64,000 bases of DNA, taken from positions 1 through 64,000 of the forward strand of contig CABUSV010000008.1 in the NCBI GenBank assembly GCA_902494345.1, read 5' to 3'. How positions within the stretch are numbered: the stretch's first letter is position 1; each line of letters opens with the position of its first letter. This document shows positions 53,667 through 62,488 of the stretch, in pieces. Under the pieces are notes generated by a model. The model saw only the letters and a program-made list of their open reading frames with translations. It was not told where the DNA came from and ran no database searches. Made by a program: the position numbers and the translations under genes. The stretch comes from an uncultured Collinsella sp. (GTDB lineage: Bacteria; Actinomycetota; Coriobacteriia; Coriobacteriales; Coriobacteriaceae).

Positions 53667-53906
53667 ATGAGTGACAACACCAAGCATCTCGCAAAGAAGT
53701 GCGTCAAGGACGCGGGGCCGTGTCTCGCACTGTGCCTTGCCGGCGTGGCGGTCGGGCTGCTGGCTGTTCTGGGGCCATTCGACGTGCTCCAAAGTGCCAG
53801 TTCCCTGCACGTCATCATCGCCCTTGCCGGCGCCATGATGACCGGCGGCGTGCTCGATCTGATTTTTTGGGTATTTGACCCGTTTGGATGGAAGAACGAG
53901 GGGTAA
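53667..53906 (+). CDS. Small two-helix membrane protein
   Basis: 79 residues. Two hydrophobic segments (GPCLALCLAGVAVGLLAVLG and SLHVIIALAGAMMTGGVLDLIFWVFD) with a basic N-terminus. No family recognised. TAAGGAG lies 12 nt upstream of the ATG at 53667; an upstream codon at 53628 is less likely. A copy of the 15-nt TGTGTCCGCACGGCA lies about 80 nt upstream. Confidence 0.6.
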   Translation: MSDNTKHLAKKCVKDAGPCLALCLAGVAVGLLAVLGPFDVLQSASSLHVIIALAGAMMTGGVLDLIFWVFDPFGWKNEG

Positions 53907-53991
53907 GCCCTAAGGGATGCAGATGCCGGGGCCGGCCTGCAATTTCTGCCATCGATTTGTCCAGAGTCGCACAGCGCGGAGGTGTTGCTTG

Positions 53992-54747
53992 ATGTCCATT
54001 TTCGTTACCGGAGACGTTCACGGTATCGCCGAGTATGGGGCGAGTCGCTTCTCATCGCGCGCTTGGCCATTGGGCCGAACGCTGGCGCGCGATGACGTGG
54101 TGATCGTTGCCGGCGACTTTGGCTTTATATGGAGCGGCTCGAACACCGACAAATACTGGCTCGATTGGTTTGAGTCCAAGCCCTGGACCACGTGTTTTGT
54201 CGACGGCAATCACGAGAACCATCATCTGCTGGCGGGGCTGCCGATGCGAGGGTGGAATGGGGGCCTCGTTCACGAGGCTCGCCCGCACGTGCTGCACCTG
54301 ATGCGCGGCGAGGTATTCGACATTGCGGGGAGCACGGTGCTCGCCATGGGCGGCGCCGCGAGCCATGACAAACAGTGGCGTCGGGAGGGAAAGACTTGGT
54401 GGCCCGAGGAAATGCCGAGTGAGATCGAGATGAGCCATTGCCGCGCCTCGCTCGATCGCGTGGGCTGGAAGGTCGACTACGTTGTGACTCACGAAGCGCC
54501 GGTCGATTTGGCAGACGAGCTGTGCATGGAGCGCAATCGCGAGTTCTACGACGATTCGCTGCAGGCCTTTTTGGGCGAGCTCGACGGGCGGATCGACTAC
54601 CGCACCTGGTTCTTCGGCCATTACCATGACGATGAATGGCGTGATGAAAAGCATCGCCTTATCTACCAAGATATCGTGCCGATCGAAGCGCGGCGCCCCG
54701 ATGGATTTGGCGAGGCGACGAGCATCTATTCCGAGCAAGAGCGTTAG
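53992..54747 (+). CDS. Calcineurin-like metallophosphoesterase, first of three
   Basis: 251 residues. The metal motifs are VTGDVHGI, VAGDFGFIW, VDGNHENHH, VTHEAPVDL and FFGHYHDDEW. The phage-like metallophosphoesterase subgroup is the closest match. The substrate is unknown. Closely related to the gene at 55392, with similar sequence around each motif (WKVDYVVTHE, WW.EE.P). GGAGG precedes the start by about 9 nt. First of three adjacent phosphoesterase genes, presumably one transcript. Confidence 0.85.
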   Translation: MSIFVTGDVHGIAEYGASRFSSRAWPLGRTLARDDVVIVAGDFGFIWSGSNTDKYWLDWFESKPWTTCFVDGNHENHHLLAGLPMRGWNGGLVHEARPHVLHLMRGEVFDIAGSTVLAMGGAASHDKQWRREGKTWWPEEMPSEIEMSHCRASLDRVGWKVDYVVTHEAPVDLADELCMERNREFYDDSLQAFLGELDGRIDYRTWFFGHYHDDEWRDEKHRLIYQDIVPIEARRPDGFGEATSIYSEQER

Positions 54748-54756
54748 GAGGTCCCC

Positions 54757-55395
54757 ATGATCTGGTTTACCAGCGATACCCACTTTGGGCACGAGAACAT
54801 GCTGCGGTTTAGCGATAGGCCTTGGTCGACTGTTGCGCAGATGAACGACGCCATGGTCGCCAACATTAATAGCAAGGTAGCTGTGGATGACGAGCTCTAC
54901 ATCTTGGGCGACTTTAGCTTTAAGATGACGGTCCAAGATGCCTACGAGCTGCGTAAAAGCATTGCATGCAAGCACGTCCATCTGCTGCCCGGCAACCACG
55001 ACAAAGACTGGACGCAGCTTGCGGTAGCGGATGCTTTTATCGTCGAGCCGCCCATTTGCGTGCTCAAGATCGACCGGCAAAAAATCGTACTGAGCCACTA
55101 TCCCATGACCGACTGGCAGGGCATGTCGCACGGCGGCTGGCATTTGCACGGGCATATCCACAGTTGCGGCGGCGCGTACAACAAGTTCAACCTCAGACAG
55201 GGGCTGCTGCGCTATGACGTGGGCGTGGATGCTAACAGCTACGTCCCGGTGAGTCTAGAGGAGCTCAAGTCGTTGTTTGCGCAGGTAGACGAGCCGGTGT
55301 GTTGCGTTAAGTGGCCTTGGTGGGTCAACGTCACGGACGATGAACAGGTCGAGCGCGATCTCGAAGCCTATAAGAGGGAAGTGGTAATCCGATGA
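54757..55395 (+). CDS. Calcineurin-like metallophosphoesterase, second of three
   Basis: 212 residues. Motifs: FTSDTHFGHENM, LGDFSFKM, LPGNHDKDW, VLSHYPMTDW and LHGHIHSCG. It belongs to a different subgroup from its two neighbours (a THFGH-type phosphoesterase often seen in phages and bacterial gene clusters). AGGAGGTCCCC gives a strong ribosome site. Its end overlaps the start of the next gene by 4 nt (ATGA). Confidence 0.85.
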   Translation: MIWFTSDTHFGHENMLRFSDRPWSTVAQMNDAMVANINSKVAVDDELYILGDFSFKMTVQDAYELRKSIACKHVHLLPGNHDKDWTQLAVADAFIVEPPICVLKIDRQKIVLSHYPMTDWQGMSHGGWHLHGHIHSCGGAYNKFNLRQGLLRYDVGVDANSYVPVSLEELKSLFAQVDEPVCCVKWPWWVNVTDDEQVERDLEAYKREVVIR

Positions 55396-56117
55396 CGGTC
55401 TATGTGACGGGCGATATTCACGGCGGTCTCGACATGCAAAAGCTGCGCGATTGGGAGCTTGGGGATAGCCTGACGAGCGACGACTATCTGATTGTCGCGG
55501 GCGACTTTGGCTTTCCGTGGGATTTCTCTGCCGAGGAATGTGCCGACATCGCTTGGCTGGAATCGCGTCCCTATACCGTACTGTTTGTCGACGGCAACCA
55601 CGAGCGTTTCGATCGCTGGGCGGAACGCCCCATGGAGCTGTGGCACGGTGGGCTGACGCAGCGCCTGTCGGATACCTCCCCCATACGGCGCCTGACGCGC
55701 GGCGAGGTTTTTGAGCTCGACGGCTCAATGGTCTTTACCATGGGCGGCGCCACGAGCGTGGACAAGGAATACCGCATTCCGTATTCCAGCTGGTGGCCGC
55801 AGGAGCTGCCGAACGAGCGCAACTTTGAGGAGGCACGGACAAAGCTCGACAGCGTGGGCTGGAAGGTCGACTACGTGGTCACCCACACCTGCTCTACGCG
55901 CATGCTTTCGCCCACGCTCTATCCGGCGCCCGGCTGGAATTGCCCTGGCGTTGATCGACTTACGGCGTTTTTCGATGAGCTGGAAGACCGCTTGAATTAC
56001 AAGCGCTGGTACTACGGGCATTTTCATCGGGACGCCAACCCAGCCGAGCGCCACACCGTGCTCTACGACTGCATCGTTCGCCTGGGCGACGAGCTTATGC
56101 CCTGGGATGTTGCGTAG
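55392..56117 (+). CDS. Calcineurin-like metallophosphoesterase, third of three
   Basis: 241 residues. Motifs: VTGDIHGGL, VAGDFGFPW, VDGNHERFD, VTHTCSTRM and YYGHFHRDA. It is a paralogue of the first gene of the cluster. It is translationally coupled to the second. Three phosphoesterases in a row suggest either a recent duplication or one pathway with several phosphoester steps. Confidence 0.85.
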   Translation: MTVYVTGDIHGGLDMQKLRDWELGDSLTSDDYLIVAGDFGFPWDFSAEECADIAWLESRPYTVLFVDGNHERFDRWAERPMELWHGGLTQRLSDTSPIRRLTRGEVFELDGSMVFTMGGATSVDKEYRIPYSSWWPQELPNERNFEEARTKLDSVGWKVDYVVTHTCSTRMLSPTLYPAPGWNCPGVDRLTAFFDELEDRLNYKRWYYGHFHRDANPAERHTVLYDCIVRLGDELMPWDVA

Positions 56118-56132
56118 CGGCGATGCGTTTGG

Positions 56133-57143
56133 CTACTCGACCGTTACAGTGATGTTCTCCCGGTGCGCGCGGATAACATCCCAGCTAAAGTGCTCGACCA
56201 GCTGTTCGGCAGAGCGCGGTGTGGTGTCCGGTGTGATGCCTGTTTGCCCGGCGAGCCAGCCCAGCAGTGCCTCGGGTGTGCCAAAGCAGACGCGGAGCTC
56301 GCCCAGGTCCAGATCGCGATCGCGTTTGGAAAGGCGGCGGCCGTTCGGCGACATGATCAGCGGAATGTGCGCGTAGCGCGGCGTGGGAAGTCCCAGCAGA
56401 TGCTGCAGGTAGATTTGGCGGGGCGTGGAGCCCAACAAGTCGCATCCGCGCACGACCTCGGTGACGCCCATGGCGGCGTCGTCGACCACCACGGCTAGCT
56501 GATAGGCAAACACGCCGTCGCTGCGACGCACCAAAAAGTCGCCGCACTCGGTGGCGAGTGCCTCGCATTGGGCGCCGTACGTGCGGTCCACGAATTCGAC
56601 CACATCGTCGGCGAGGTCATCTACGGTGGGCACGCGCAGACGCGTGGCCGGGGCGCGCAGAGCACTGCGACGAGCGATCTCTTTGGCAGAAAGGTTTCGG
56701 CAGGAGCCGCGGTAGATGGGCGTGCCGTCGCTGGCGTGCGGTGCGCTTGCGGCGTGGAGCTCGGCGCGCGTGCAAAAGCAGGGATAGGTGAGGCCGGCGT
56801 CTTGCAGCTGGTGCAGGGCGCTCTCGTACAGATCCAGGCGATCGTGCTGGTAGTGGGGGCCTTCGTCCCACTCGAGTCCTAGCCATGCCAGGTCGTCGAT
56901 CAGTTGGGCGGCAAGCTCGGGGCGCTTGCAGCGATCGTCCAGATCCTCGATGCGCAGCACGATGCTGCCGCCCTGGCTGCGGGCCGAAAGCCACGCGCAC
57001 AGGCAGCTGAACACGTTGCCCAGGTGCATGCGGCCCGATGGCGACGGGGCAAAGCGGCCCACGACGGGCGCGGGAGCGGAAGCGGGCGGCGTCGTTGGCG
57101 CGTCCGCGGCGGGCGTTGCTATGTTGCGTGCTTTGATATCCAT
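56133..57143 (-). CDS. gluQ: Glutamyl-Q tRNA(Asp) synthetase
   Basis: 336 residues, a truncated glutamyl-tRNA synthetase lacking the anticodon-binding domain; it charges glutamate onto queuosine in tRNA(Asp). HIGH-like motif FAPSPSGRMHLGN, KMSKS-like LSKRDRDLDLG, and a zinc site in YPCFCTRAEL ... YRGSCR. The start chosen at 57143 gives a normal family N-terminus; the frame continues 117 codons upstream through a hairpin and dispersed repeat and those codons are rejected. RIEDLDDRCKRPELAAQL is the conserved RIED motif. Confidence 0.9.
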   Translation of the reverse strand: MDIKARNIATPAADAPTTPPASAPAPVVGRFAPSPSGRMHLGNVFSCLCAWLSARSQGGSIVLRIEDLDDRCKRPELAAQLIDDLAWLGLEWDEGPHYQHDRLDLYESALHQLQDAGLTYPCFCTRAELHAASAPHASDGTPIYRGSCRNLSAKEIARRSALRAPATRLRVPTVDDLADDVVEFVDRTYGAQCEALATECGDFLVRRSDGVFAYQLAVVVDDAAMGVTEVVRGCDLLGSTPRQIYLQHLLGLPTPRYAHIPLIMSPNGRRLSKRDRDLDLGELRVCFGTPEALLGWLAGQTGITPDTTPRSAEQLVEHFSWDVIRAHRENITVTVE

Positions 57144-57284
57144 GCGGACGAGTATAGCGCGGGGTGGGGGAGGCGTCGTCGATGCTCGCAAGTTGCCGAG
57201 GCCGCGTGTTGTGCTCGACGGGCACCGACTCAACATCTCGATTACCGCCCGCAAGCTTAGCCCCTTCAACCCCTCAAACGACAG

Positions 57285-57318
57285 AAACCCCGGCAGCTCT
57301 TCGCAACTGCCGGGGTTT
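57285..57318. repeat. Perfect 12-bp hairpin
   Basis: AAACCCCGGCAG (57285-57296) and CTGCCGGGGTTT (57307-57318) pair perfectly with a 10-nt loop. It lies upstream of gluQ on the far side, so it terminates no obvious gene; it may end a short transcript. Confidence 0.7.
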
Positions 57319-57508
57319 CCGCGGAAAAGGGGGACATGATCCTCGAGCGAACGGGAAAGGGGCAACCGTTTTCGCTCAACTGCTTTATGCCCCTTGCTCG
57401 CGGGCTCAATCAGCATGCATCGCAGCAACACAAAGCCGCTACACCTGTGACGGAGCTGTGAAGTGGTATCTATCGTTGACGCAGACCGTGCCAAAGAGTG
57501 TCCCTAAT

Positions 57509-57541
57509 GACTAGTCATTTATGAACGTCCCCAATGACTAG
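57509..57541 (-). repeat. Dispersed 33-bp repeat, copy 2 (reverse orientation)
   Basis: Read on the - strand it is CTAGTCATTGGGGACG followed by TTCATAAATGACTAG. A partial copy (GTCCCTAATGACTAG at about 57499-57515) is joined to it head to tail, so the unit can occur as a tandem array. Confidence 0.75.
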
Positions 57542-57661
57542 CTGCTGGCGGCGGGCGTGACTTTCATCCCGTTTGGCGTTCCGGTCGCCTAGATATTCGT
57601 CATGTGCGTTCGCAAACGTGGGACAATGGCGCTGTTGGTTTTACAGACAAAGGATGTGCCT

Positions 57662-59602
57662 ATGAACGCCCCCGTTGCCAAGACCCGTCGGCGGCGCCGC
57701 CTATTCGCGCGATTCGCTTCCGTCTGCGCGCTCGCCGCGCTTGCGTTGCTGCTGCTGCCTGCCGCCGCGCACGCCGACGGCTACTCCATGAGCCAAACCC
57801 ATATCGGCGCCACGGTCGAGGCCGATGGCTCGCTGACCGTTGTCGAGAGACGCCAGTTTGATTTCGATGACGACATCAACGGCGTGTTTTGGGAGATCAA
57901 TACGGGCTCCAACCAGCAGGGAGGCGCGGCGGGCGTCAATGTGCTGAGCGTCGAGGAAGATGGCACCGCGTTTAACAGAGTCGATTATGCAAACAAGGGC
58001 GACAGCGGTGTCTATACGGTTGAGCAGTCCGACGGCGGCGTAAAGATCAAGGTTTTCAGCCCCCACGAGAGCGGCGACAGCGCGATTTATTACGTGAGCT
58101 ACACCATGACCGGTGCGGTCATGAACTGGTCCGATACCGCCGAACTCTACTGGAAGTTTGTGGGCGACGGCTGGTCGGCGGATTCCGACGATGTTGAGAT
58201 GGAAGTCCACTTCGCAAACGCTGCCGCGGGGACCCCGGCAACCAAGGGTGACAACTTCCGCGCGTGGGGCCACGGTCCGCTCACGGGCAACGTATCGCTC
58301 GACACGGACGAGCCTATGGTTACCTATACCATTCCCAGCGTGCATCAGGGCGAGTTTGCCGAGGCGCGCATCGCCTTCCCCAGCGACTGGGTGCCGCAGC
58401 TCGCCGCCTCAAGCGAGAAGCGCATGCCGACAATTCTGAGCGAGGAGAAGGCGTGGGCCGAGGAAGCTAACGCCCGCCGCGCCCGTGCGCGCATGATTGC
58501 CAACGTGCTTGCCGTGGTGAGCGTTGTCGCGGCGGTGACCTTTACCGGCACAATCGTTGTGCTCAAGCTGCGCCGCCGCAAGCCCAAGCCGCTTTTCCAG
58601 GACGAATATTTCCGCGATGTGCCTTCGGCCGACCATCCCGCCGTGCTTTCGGCCCTCATGAGCTGGAACGAGGTGCCCGACCAGGCATATATCGCCACGC
58701 TCATGAAGCTCACTGACGACCGTGTGATCAAGCTGGAGCAGGCGACCGTGACCAAGGCCAAGAAGGGTCTGTTGGGGCGTGAAAAAGAAGAACAGACGTA
58801 TCGCGTGACGGTGAGTGATGCTGGTTGGAAGTCGGCCAAGGGCATTGACCGCACGGTGCTCAAGATCTTCTTTGCCGGCGCTAAGCCCGACGAGAACGGT
58901 GATCGCTCGCGCACGTTTGACGAGCTGCGGCACTACGTCAAGCAGCACGCCACACCCGTGGGCGACAAACTCGAGGACTATCAGAACACCGTTAAGGGCA
59001 AGCTGGCCGATAGCGAGTACGTTGCCTCGGACGGCATTGTCGCAATGGTGTTTTGCCTGGTTCTTGGTATTCTGATCGCCTTTATTCCCGTGGGATCTAT
59101 CTTCTTTACCGACGGCGCGCAGGCGAACATTATCGCCGCGGTTATCTCGGTGCCGATTGTGCTGGTGGGTATTGGCGTAGGCCTTACGTTCCGCCGCTTT
59201 ACGCCGGAGGGCGCCGAGGTGGCGGCTCGCTGCAAGGCGCTTAGGCATTGGCTCGAGGACTTCACGCGCCTCAAGGAAGCCGTCCCCGGCGATCTGGTCC
59301 TGTGGAATAAACTTTTGGTGATGGGTGCGGCGCTGGGCGTTTCCAAGGAAGTATTGCGCCAGCTTGCCGAGGCCGTGCCGCCCGGGGAGCGCGAGGCCGA
59401 CGGCTTCTACGACAATTACCCCTGCTACTGGTGGTACTACCATCATTACGGCAACGAGTCGCCGATGGATTCGTTCGACGGCGTGTATCACGAGAGCATT
59501 CGTGAGCTCGCGTCGAGCCCCGACAGTTCGAGCGGCGGCGGAGGCGGCGGCTTCTCGGGCGGCGGTGGCGGCGCCGGTGGAGGCGGCGGTGGAACGTTCT
59601 AG
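57662..59602 (+). CDS. DUF2207-family membrane protein
   Basis: 646 residues. A signal peptide (FASVCALAALALLLLPAAAHADG), an extracytoplasmic beta-rich domain of about 230 residues starting SMSQTHIGATVEADGSLTVVE, then one transmembrane helix (IANVLAVVSVVAAVTFTGTIVV), a cytoplasmic region with EYFRDVPSADHPAVLSALM, another helix pair (GIVAMVFCLVLGILIAFIPV and ANIIAAVISVPIVLVGIG), and a Gly/Ser-rich C-terminus. The family is widespread in Gram-positive bacteria; function unknown. AAAGGATGTGCCT gives the ribosome site at 57662. A perfect terminator follows. Confidence 0.85.
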   Translation: MNAPVAKTRRRRRLFARFASVCALAALALLLLPAAAHADGYSMSQTHIGATVEADGSLTVVERRQFDFDDDINGVFWEINTGSNQQGGAAGVNVLSVEEDGTAFNRVDYANKGDSGVYTVEQSDGGVKIKVFSPHESGDSAIYYVSYTMTGAVMNWSDTAELYWKFVGDGWSADSDDVEMEVHFANAAAGTPATKGDNFRAWGHGPLTGNVSLDTDEPMVTYTIPSVHQGEFAEARIAFPSDWVPQLAASSEKRMPTILSEEKAWAEEANARRARARMIANVLAVVSVVAAVTFTGTIVVLKLRRRKPKPLFQDEYFRDVPSADHPAVLSALMSWNEVPDQAYIATLMKLTDDRVIKLEQATVTKAKKGLLGREKEEQTYRVTVSDAGWKSAKGIDRTVLKIFFAGAKPDENGDRSRTFDELRHYVKQHATPVGDKLEDYQNTVKGKLADSEYVASDGIVAMVFCLVLGILIAFIPVGSIFFTDGAQANIIAAVISVPIVLVGIGVGLTFRRFTPEGAEVAARCKALRHWLEDFTRLKEAVPGDLVLWNKLLVMGAALGVSKEVLRQLAEAVPPGEREADGFYDNYPCYWWYYHHYGNESPMDSFDGVYHESIRELASSPDSSSGGGGGGFSGGGGGAGGGGGGTF

Positions 59603-59616
59603 CGAGCGCTTGCTTT

Positions 59617-59664
59617 GGGATGGACCTTTCTGGGCGGTTGCCTGGGAAGGTCCATCCCGTTTTT
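59617..59664 (+). terminator. Rho-independent terminator after the DUF2207 gene
   Basis: GGGATGGACCTT (59617-59628) and AAGGTCCATCCC (59647-59658) pair perfectly, followed by GTTTTT. Confidence 0.9.
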
Positions 59665-59716
59665 GTGCATCGAAACGGGCCAAACTTTCTGCTGCGGACC
59701 TTCGCGCAAGGGGCAG

Positions 59717-59944
59717 TGGACAAAAAATGCCAAATATGAGTACTGTTGCCGAAATAGTTGCATTAATTTGCGTTCATTTATTGGTTTCTAATGAGAGTAT
59801 TTCTCGTTAAGAGCCAATTTTATCGAACATTTGGGGAGATACATCAGTTCGCCCGGCTGACCGCCGTGTCTAAAAGTCTCAAAAATGCCCCGAATCGCTG
59901 TTACTAAAAAGGTAACAGTACTCATATTTGATGTTTTTTGACCA
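59717..59944. mobile_element. MITE-like element with 34-bp terminal inverted repeats
   Basis: The arms at 59717-59750 and 59911-59944 pair at 29 of 34 positions; both include CAAATATGAGTACTGTT on opposite strands. The 160-bp interior is AT-rich and has no gene. Right next to the inner right arm, TGTTAC and GTAACA make a small stem. The layout (about 228 bp, long terminal repeats, no coding capacity) suggests a non-autonomous element or structured repeat. Confidence 0.65.
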
Positions 59945-59971
59945 CAGCCATTTGCAGACCCCCCTAGGCTA

Positions 59972-60001
59972 CTCATTGGGGACAGACTTAAATGACCAGT
60001 C
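59972..60001 (+). repeat. Dispersed repeat, copy 3, interrupted by an IS
   Basis: CTCATTGGGGACAGACTTAAATGACCAGTC. Its right end GACCAGTC is the left target duplication of the IS at 60002-61507. Confidence 0.75.
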
Positions 60002-61507
60002 GGTAGCGCGCAGAGATGTGGTGTAAGAGGCGGGGCATGCCCCGCCCCCGCCCTTCCTTGAAAGGGCGGGGGCACCGCCTAGAATTCGTCGTTGGAGTAG
60101 TGAAGGTGACGAATGAAGGGAAAGGCGATGCCCCAAGAAGAGAGTGTACTGCGCCTCAGCCGCGACGAGGCCCTCGAGGCGGCGCGGCTTTGGCAGGAGT
60201 GCGGCGACGCGCGCGAATTCGCGTGCAGGGTGCTGGGCGGCGTGATGAACGCGCTGATGGACTCCGAGGCCCAGCAGATGTGCGGCGCGGGCCGCAACGA
60301 GCGCGGCGGCGGCAGGGAGAACAGTCGCAACGGCTACCGCACCAGGTCGCTCAGGACCGCCGTGGGCGACGTGGAGCTCGAGATACCCAAGCTCAGGCAC
60401 GGCACCTACTACCCCGAGGGCATGCTCGCGCGCTGGTCGCGCGTCGACACCTCGGTGGCCGCCATCGTGCAGGAGATGTACGTGTGCGGCGTGTCCACCC
60501 GCAAGGTCGAGCGCGTGGCGTCCAGGCTGGGCATATCCTCGCTGTCGAGCTCGGAGGTCTCGAGCCTCTGCTCCGGCCTCGACGCCGAGGTGGCCGAGTT
60601 CCGCCGCCGCGACCTGTCCGGCACGCCGTGCTGCTACCTGTGGCTCGACGCGACCTACATGAGCTGCAGGGTCGGCTCGTCGGTCGTCTCGCAGGGCGTC
60701 GTGACCGCGATCGGGCTGGGCGCCGACGGGCGCAAGCACTTCCTGGGCTGCGACGTGGTCGACACCGAGAGCGAGGACTCCTGGGCGGCCTTCCTCGGCG
60801 GGCTGCGCGAGCGAGGGCTGTCCGGCGTGCGCCTCGTGGTCTCCGACAGCCACGCCGGGCTCGCGGCCGCCGTCTCGCGCCTGTTCCAGGGATGCGCCTG
60901 GCAGCGCTGCGTGACGCACCTGCAGCGCAACCTCCAGAGCGCCTGCTCGGGCAGGCCCGAGGGCTCCAAGGCCGCCGTCAGGGACCTCGTGCACGCCGCG
61001 GTCTACCAGGACGACCCCGACCTCGCGCGCTGCGTGTGGGCCGAGGCCGTGCCCTGGGTGGCGTCGGTGTCCGCCAGGGCCGGCGAGGTCTTCGAGCGGG
61101 CCGAGGACTCCGCGCTGGCGTTCACGGCCTTCCCCAGGGCGCACTGGCCCAAGCTCCGCACCAACAACGTCCAGGAGCGCGCCAACCGCGAGATCAAGCG
61201 CCGCTACAGGGTCGTGCAGTCCTTCCCCTCGAGGGAGTCGATGCTGCGCCTGACGTGCGCGAGCCTCATGGAGACCGAGGGGCAGTGGTCCCAGCAGCGG
61301 GTGTTCTCCGAGGCATCGGCCGCCGAGGGCTTCGCCGAGCCCGCGGACAGGCAGGCCCCGACGGAGGGGAGGCGCCGCGCGCTCGGGCGGCGCGCCAAGG
61401 AGATCGTGGACGAGATAGTCGAGAGGCGCGGTCTAAAGAAGGAGTAATATCGGGACTTGCAGCGACGGACCTCAGGACACTCTTACACCACGTTCGCGCG
61501 CGCGACC
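60002..61507 (+). mobile_element. Second IS256-family insertion sequence, 1506 bp
   Basis: An 8-bp duplication GACCAGTC lies at 59994-60001 and 61508-61515. The 28-bp terminal inverted repeats both start GGT and end GTGGTGTAAGAG; they match at about 21 of 28 positions. The element has inserted inside a dispersed 30-bp repeat. Contains one intact transposase. Confidence 0.88.
60113..61447 (+). CDS. IS256-family transposase of the second element
   Basis: 444 residues. DDE motifs in YLWLDATYMSC, LVVSDSHAGL and NNVQERANREIKRR, and NSRNGYRTRSLRT in the N-terminal part. No frameshift or early stop, so the element may be active. ATG 60113 is used; ATG 60128 has an equally good ribosome site. The -35/-10 driving it was not found. 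Confidence 0.95.
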   Translation: MKGKAMPQEESVLRLSRDEALEAARLWQECGDAREFACRVLGGVMNALMDSEAQQMCGAGRNERGGGRENSRNGYRTRSLRTAVGDVELEIPKLRHGTYYPEGMLARWSRVDTSVAAIVQEMYVCGVSTRKVERVASRLGISSLSSSEVSSLCSGLDAEVAEFRRRDLSGTPCCYLWLDATYMSCRVGSSVVSQGVVTAIGLGADGRKHFLGCDVVDTESEDSWAAFLGGLRERGLSGVRLVVSDSHAGLAAAVSRLFQGCAWQRCVTHLQRNLQSACSGRPEGSKAAVRDLVHAAVYQDDPDLARCVWAEAVPWVASVSARAGEVFERAEDSALAFTAFPRAHWPKLRTNNVQERANREIKRRYRVVQSFPSRESMLRLTCASLMETEGQWSQQRVFSEASAAEGFAEPADRQAPTEGRRRALGRRAKEIVDEIVERRGLKKE

Positions 61508-61527
61508 GACCAGTCGTTGGGGATCAA

Positions 61528-61554
61528 TCATTTGGGACAGACTTAAATGACTAG
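61528..61554 (+). repeat. Dispersed repeat, copy 4
   Basis: TCATTTGGGACAGACTTAAATGACTAG, preceded by a degraded partial unit (AGTCGTTGGGGATCA at 61512-61526) that continues copy 3 across the IS. Copies 3 and 4 were one tandem pair before the IS insertion. Confidence 0.75.
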
Positions 61555-61569
61555 GTGTGGCTGCTGAGG

Positions 61570-62211
61570 CTAGGCCGTTAGGTCGAGCTCATAGAGGAAG
61601 CTTTCGCGCGGCATGGCGTGGCGGCGTTCCTCGCGGTTGGCGCGGTGCGTGGCGGTGCGCTTAAAGCCGTGCAGCTCGTAGAACTTCCACGAGCAGTTGG
61701 AGTCGGTGTACAGGTGTGCCCTTGTCGCCCCGTGCGAGGAAAGGTACGAGACCGCGGCATCGAGCAACACCGAGCCTACGCCCAGGCCATGGACGTCGCG
61801 ATCCACGGCAAGCAGTGTGACCTCGTTGTCATGCGGCAGTGGACTTTTCTCGAGCAGGCGGTTGTTGGTTCGGATGGTTGCGCGCACAAACGAGAGATAC
61901 TCGGCGCACGACTCGGATTCTAGCTCGCGCATCTGCGACAGCAACGCGCGTTCGGTATCCATCCAATGCTCGTTGATAGTGACGCCGGAGCTCTGTCCTG
62001 CACGCGCAAGTGCAATGCCGCGCGCCTCACCGTCAATCACCGCAACCTGCGAAAACGTCGAGGACGAAAGGCAGTAGGCAAGATCGCATGCGGCTTCGAG
62101 GCGGTTGTACTCATCGTTATCCGAGTTGTTGTGCCAAAGCTGCTGCAAGATCAGCGCGATGGCGTCGAAGTCTTCGGTATCAAACGGTCGGTAGAGAACC
62201 CGCGAGACCAT
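61570..62211 (-). CDS. GNAT-family N-acetyltransferase
   Basis: 213 residues. The acetyl-CoA-binding motif A is EVTLLAVDRDVHGLGVGSVLLDAAVSYL, followed by the motif B region ATRAHLYTDSNCSWKFYELHGFKR. The protein has an insertion before motif A (QMRELESESCAEYL). The substrate is unknown. It lies between IS 2 and purH, with an apparent ribosome site (AAAGAGGCACC) at the start. Confidence 0.85.
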   Translation of the reverse strand: MVSRVLYRPFDTEDFDAIALILQQLWHNNSDNDEYNRLEAACDLAYCLSSSTFSQVAVIDGEARGIALARAGQSSGVTINEHWMDTERALLSQMRELESESCAEYLSFVRATIRTNNRLLEKSPLPHDNEVTLLAVDRDVHGLGVGSVLLDAAVSYLSSHGATRAHLYTDSNCSWKFYELHGFKRTATHRANREERRHAMPRESFLYELDLTA

Positions 62212-62488
62212 GGTGCCTCTTTCTTTTGCGGATGCATATCGAGCACAGTTCTACCACGCCGTTGGCATCTAATTATGGTGCCCCTGTGTTCCATCAACTC
62301 ACCGTGCCCAGTGGCACACCTGCAACCCCCGCTCGCGAGCTTTTTCTGCACATGCGACCGTTGCGGGGTGCATCGTCGCGCTCGATGCGCTACATTGAAT
62401 CAGTATTTTCAATGCCGCTGCGCGAGCGCTGCAGATCGACGTATCACCGACTCACAGAGCACGGCGGCGTACCAGACAGGAGGACTGC

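Larger units (their letters stand above)
57144..57661. other. 518-bp intergenic region with hairpins and a dispersed repeat
   Basis: Between the divergent gluQ and DUF2207 genes. Contains a perfect stem at 57285-57318, a second stem around 57352-57392 (GAGCGAA/TTCGCTC), and the reverse copy of the 33-bp repeat (57509-57541). A 41-codon frame at 57337-57462 (MILERTGKGQPFSL...) has a weak upstream GGGGGAC, but no other support. Confidence 0.5.

Noticed and set aside
57337..57462. 41-codon small protein MILERTGKGQPFSL...
   Set aside because: A weak ribosome site and no family support; overlaps a stem structure, so kept only as a note in the intergenic entry.
60016..61554. 512-codon Arg-rich frame overlapping the second transposase
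   Set aside because: Extreme Arg/Gly content is the signature of reading a GC-rich gene out of frame.
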